From Halomonas jincaotanensis (GTDB lineage Bacteria; Pseudomonadota; Gammaproteobacteria; Pseudomonadales; Halomonadaceae), in assembly GCF_018448785.1 (NCBI RefSeq), contig NZ_JAHCLU010000003.1, forward strand, positions 310,001-374,000: 64,000 nucleotides of DNA, given 5' to 3'. The notes under the pieces are model-generated. The model did no database searches. It saw only the letters and a list, made by a program, of their open reading frames with translations, and was not told where the DNA came from. The position numbers and the translations under genes were made by a program. Below, in pieces: positions 62,043-64,000 of this stretch. Within the stretch, counting starts at the first letter, position 1. Every line of letters starts with the position of its first letter.

Positions 62043-62642
62043 TTATTCTGGCGATCGAAGATCCAGGCGTTCGAGAATGTCGATGACGCTGTCGGCGACC
62101 TCGGCGATGCGCTGGCCGCGGTCCATGGCCAGCTTGCGGAGCATGCGGTAGGCCTGCTCCTCGTCGCAGTCCTGATGTTTCATCAACAGGCCCTTGGCGC
62201 GCTCGATACGCTTGCGTTCGACCAGCTGGTTACGCGCGCGGTCGAGCTCCTGACGCATGGACTGAAACGCATCGAAACGGGCGATCGCGACTTCGATAAT
62301 CGCCTTGACCCGCCCGGCCACCAGGCCATCGACCACATAAGCGCTAACGCCGGACTTCAATGCCGCCTGCATGGTGTCGGGGTCGTGCTGGTCAGCGAAG
62401 AAAACCACCGGCCGGGGGTTTTCGCGGTTGAGCAGCGCCATGCTGTCGAGGGTGTCGCGGTCCGGCGATTCCATGTCGATGATCACCACGTCGGGCTGAT
62501 GACGGGCGACCATCTCATTGAGGCTCGCGGGACTCTGCAGGCGACAGACGACCGAGTGACCGTCATGGGTCAAGGCTTCCTCTACCATGGCGGCGCGGAC
62601 GACTTCATCATCGACCAGCAGGATCTTCAGGGGTGTGGGCAT
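62043..62642 (-). CDS. nasT: NasT, ANTAR-domain antitermination regulator
   Basis: 199 residues. N-terminal receiver-like domain (KILLVDDEVVRAAMVEEALT, DVVIIDMESPDRDTLDSMAL) and C-terminal ANTAR domain (QLVERKRIERAKGLLMKHQD, then EEQAYRMLRKLAMDRGQRIA), the RNA-binding helices that recognise paired hairpins. NasT prevents termination in leaders of nitrate assimilation genes when not held by NasS. It is divergent from nasA, whose leader carries a terminator-like structure, and co-oriented with nasS. Confidence 0.92.
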   Translation of the reverse strand: MPTPLKILLVDDEVVRAAMVEEALTHDGHSVVCRLQSPASLNEMVARHQPDVVIIDMESPDRDTLDSMALLNRENPRPVVFFADQHDPDTMQAALKSGVSAYVVDGLVAGRVKAIIEVAIARFDAFQSMRQELDRARNQLVERKRIERAKGLLMKHQDCDEEQAYRMLRKLAMDRGQRIAEVADSVIDILERLDLRSPE

Positions 62643-62770
62643 GGGCTTTTATCGCTTGTCGGGTTGTTGCGTCCTTGGCCTCCCGGGCTTGCAAGATGCA
62701 TTCCAGTGTTGTCTTTATGCAGCCGCCAGCGGGTTTGGCATAGGGTGTCGGTTGTTGATCGGGCCAATAT

Positions 62771-62787
62771 TGCACCGCAGCAGTGCA
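62771..62787. promoter_or_regulatory. NtrC box upstream of nasA
   Basis: TGCAC-CGCAGCA-GTGCA is a perfect match to the dyad TGCAC-N7-GTGCA recognised by NtrC. It is about 105-115 bases upstream of the sigma54 element, a normal distance for an enhancer site. Confidence 0.7.
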
Positions 62788-62884
62788 TTATGCGTCTTAC
62801 GGCTGGCGCTTGTGATGCAGAGGTGGTTGGGCGGCGGTCCCCTGGTGAGACCAAGACTGCCTGGGAATAGGGTTTGGGCACTTT

Positions 62885-62900
62885 TGGCACATATATTGCT
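62885..62900 (+). promoter_or_regulatory. Sigma54 promoter of nasA
   Basis: TGGCACATATATTGCT (62885-62900) matches the sigma54 pattern TGGCAC-N5-TTGCW exactly. Transcription should start near 62911, leaving a leader of about 134 bases before the nasA ATG. Confidence 0.8.
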
Positions 62901-62910
62901 TTCTTTCAAG

Positions 62911-63044
62911 TAGCGGTACATCAGAGAGGCGTTGTCGTCTCTCCCAGGCAATGACGCCCACCACAGGACTCCTTCGGGAGTCGTGGTGGGCGTTGTCGTT
63001 TGCACCCCGGAAAGATAACCCTGCAAAACCTCGAGGAGGTCGTC
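62911..63044 (+). ncRNA. nasA leader RNA with terminator-like hairpin and competing upstream arm
   Basis: A long hairpin has outer arms ACGCCCACCAC (62954-62964) and GTGGTGGGCGT (62983-62993), and inner arms GACTCC/GGAGTC (62967-62972 with 62977-62982) closed by a TTCG loop. A moderately T-rich stretch follows (TGTCGTTTG). GGCGTTGTCGT occurs at 62928-62938 and again at 62989-62999, the second inside the 3' arm. The first copy can pair with ATGACGCC (62951-62958), blocking the terminator. It also lies between short complementary arms AGAGA/TCTCT (62923-62927 with 62938-62942). This fits control by the ANTAR protein NasT. Confidence 0.65.
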
Positions 63045-64000
63045 ATGCATCAGGCCCGAACCACCTGCCCCTACTGCGGCGTTGGCTGCGGCGTGCTGGC
63101 TGAGGTCGACGGTGACCGGATCACTGGCGTCGCCGGCGACGATGAACATCCGGCCAATTATGGCCGACTGTGCGTCAAGGGCTCGGCCCTGCACGAGACG
63201 CTTGGCGACCAGGGCCGTCTGTTGAAACCCCGGGTCGATGGTGTGGAAGTGGACTGGGATACGGCCCTGGAAACGGTGGCCGAACGCCTCTCGAGTGTAC
63301 GTCGTGCCAATGGCGACCAGGCCGTATCGGCCTACCTCTCCGGTCAGTTGCTCACCGAGGATTACTATGTCGCCAACAAGCTCTTCAAGGGCTTTCTGGG
63401 CACGCCGCATCTGGATACCAATTCGCGGTTGTGCATGGCCTCGGCGGTGGCGGCGCACAAGCGTGCCTTCGGTGCCGACGCCGTGCCTTGTTGCTACGAG
63501 GATCTCGAGGAAGCCGAGCTGGTGGTGCTGGTGGGCTCTAACCTGGCCTGGAACCACCCGGTGCTTTATCAACGCCTGCGCACGGCCAAGAGCCGCAATC
63601 CGTTATTGCGCGTGGTGGTGATCGACCCTCGCGTCACCGACAGCTGCGAGATCGCCGATCTCTACCTCGGCCTGGCGCCGGGCACCGATGCTCGACTGTT
63701 CAATGGCCTGCTGGCCTGGATGGCCGACAAGAAGCGGCTGGATACGATCTATCTGGAAAAGCATACCCGGGGATTGGCGGACGCGCTGGCCGCGGCACGC
63801 GAAGATGATACCTCGGTGGCGGCCATCGCCGCCGACTGTGATGTCGACCCGGAGCGGCTGGAAACCTTCTTCTTCTGGTTCGCCAGCCAATTGCATGTGG
63901 TGACGCTGTTTTCCCAGGGCATCAACCAGTCTTCGAGTGGCACCGACAAGGGCAACGCGATCATCAATTGCCACTTGGCGGGCGGCAAGATCGGCCTGCC
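63045..64000 (+). CDS. nasA: Assimilatory nitrate reductase catalytic subunit NasA (5' part, cut by window end)
   Basis: The first 318 codons of a molybdopterin oxidoreductase; the gene runs past the window. GAGGAGG precedes the ATG at 63045. N-terminal [4Fe-4S] ligands are in TTCPYCGVGCGVLAEVD and NYGRLCVKGSALHET. TPHLDTNSRLCMASAVAAHK is typical of the NasA/NapA/formate dehydrogenase-like family near the Mo cofactor, and LVVLVGSNLAWNHPVLYQRL follows. Reduces nitrate to nitrite in the cytoplasm, feeding NirBD. No signal peptide is seen, supporting the assimilatory rather than periplasmic form. Divergent from nasST and controlled by the elements listed upstream. Confidence 0.92.
   Translation, partial: MHQARTTCPYCGVGCGVLAEVDGDRITGVAGDDEHPANYGRLCVKGSALHETLGDQGRLLKPRVDGVEVDWDTALETVAERLSSVRRANGDQAVSAYLSGQLLTEDYYVANKLFKGFLGTPHLDTNSRLCMASAVAAHKRAFGADAVPCCYEDLEEAELVVLVGSNLAWNHPVLYQRLRTAKSRNPLLRVVVIDPRVTDSCEIADLYLGLAPGTDARLFNGLLAWMADKKRLDTIYLEKHTRGLADALAAAREDDTSVAAIAADCDVDPERLETFFFWFASQLHVVTLFSQGINQSSSGTDKGNAIINCHLAGGKIGL

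Larger units (their letters stand above)
62643..62910. other. nasT-nasA divergent regulatory region
   Basis: This is the untranscribed part of a 402-base gap without protein genes. It contains the NtrC box and the nasA sigma54 promoter, listed separately. A promoter for nasT on the reverse strand must also be here, but I cannot pick one with confidence. Short open frames crossing the region have no protein character. Confidence 0.5.

Noticed and set aside
62715-63572. 285-residue reverse open frame through the nas control region and nasA
   Set aside because: It runs across the sigma54 promoter, the leader hairpin and the nasA start, all of which have strong independent support.

Overview
The window is GC-rich and gene-dense, and most likely comes from a Halomonas-like (Halomonadaceae) gammaproteobacterium. 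The evidence is the gammaproteobacterial housekeeping sets (nrdR-ribD-ribB-ribH-nusB-thiL-pgpA; nudE/yrfG-hslR-hslO-pckA; tex, gshA, dsbB, rsd), glucosylglycerate-type compatible-solute genes, and assimilatory nitrate genes with sigma54/NtrC signals. The genus is inferred, not proven. No rRNA, tRNA, CRISPR array or prophage was recognised.

Layout. (1) 1-11663: a surface-polysaccharide locus, partly AT-richer than the rest. It has a membrane protein fused to a kinase-like domain that lacks catalytic residues, four forward glycosyltransferase/ligase genes plus a polyprenyl-phosphate sugar-phosphate transferase, a scar of two transposase tails (IS66 and ISL3 type), and a reverse block of two glycosyltransferases and an LPS-type kinase. 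(2) 11969-14773: gpgP-like phosphatase and gpgS-like synthase (glucosylglycerate synthesis), then tenA. (3) 15044-24845: a sulfur island with an exported rhodanese, an exported DsrE-like protein, two ETHE1-type persulfide dioxygenase-like proteins, a DUF442 protein, a SulP transporter, a split YeeE/YedE pair, tetrathionate-forming TsdB/TsdA cytochromes, a DsbG-like protein and a PCuAC copper chaperone. An array of 16-bp tandem repeats precedes the second dioxygenase-like gene. (4) 24839-47920: a GH13 phosphorylase (possibly glucosylglycerate-degrading), riboflavin/thiamine/lipid genes, lon, and stress, redox and central-metabolism genes. (5) 48020-53509: a four-gene membrane module related to complex I/Mrp antiporter subunits but without the usual companions. 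(6) 53541-56310: PhoH-type ATPase and patatin. (7) 56387-64000: nitrate/nitrite assimilation: nirD, nirB, a FAD reductase, nasS, nasT, and the start of nasA, which runs off the window.

How it fits together. In region 7 the sequence supports a layered switch: NtrC-type boxes, sigma54 promoters, and a leader RNA before nasA in which an 11-nt sequence is repeated so that an upstream copy can compete for the 5' arm of a terminator-like hairpin. This fits NasT antitermination held in check by NasS. The nir operon has a similar but weaker set of signals. The sulfur island looks like a periplasmic and cytoplasmic route for thiosulfate and persulfide handling, but no sulfide:quinone reductase or Sox genes are seen in the window. 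Strongest candidates for undescribed biology: the pseudokinase/ABC-like membrane fusion (237-1988), the orphan ion-translocating module (48020-53509), the 16-bp repeat array (17232-17295), and the nas/nir leader architecture.
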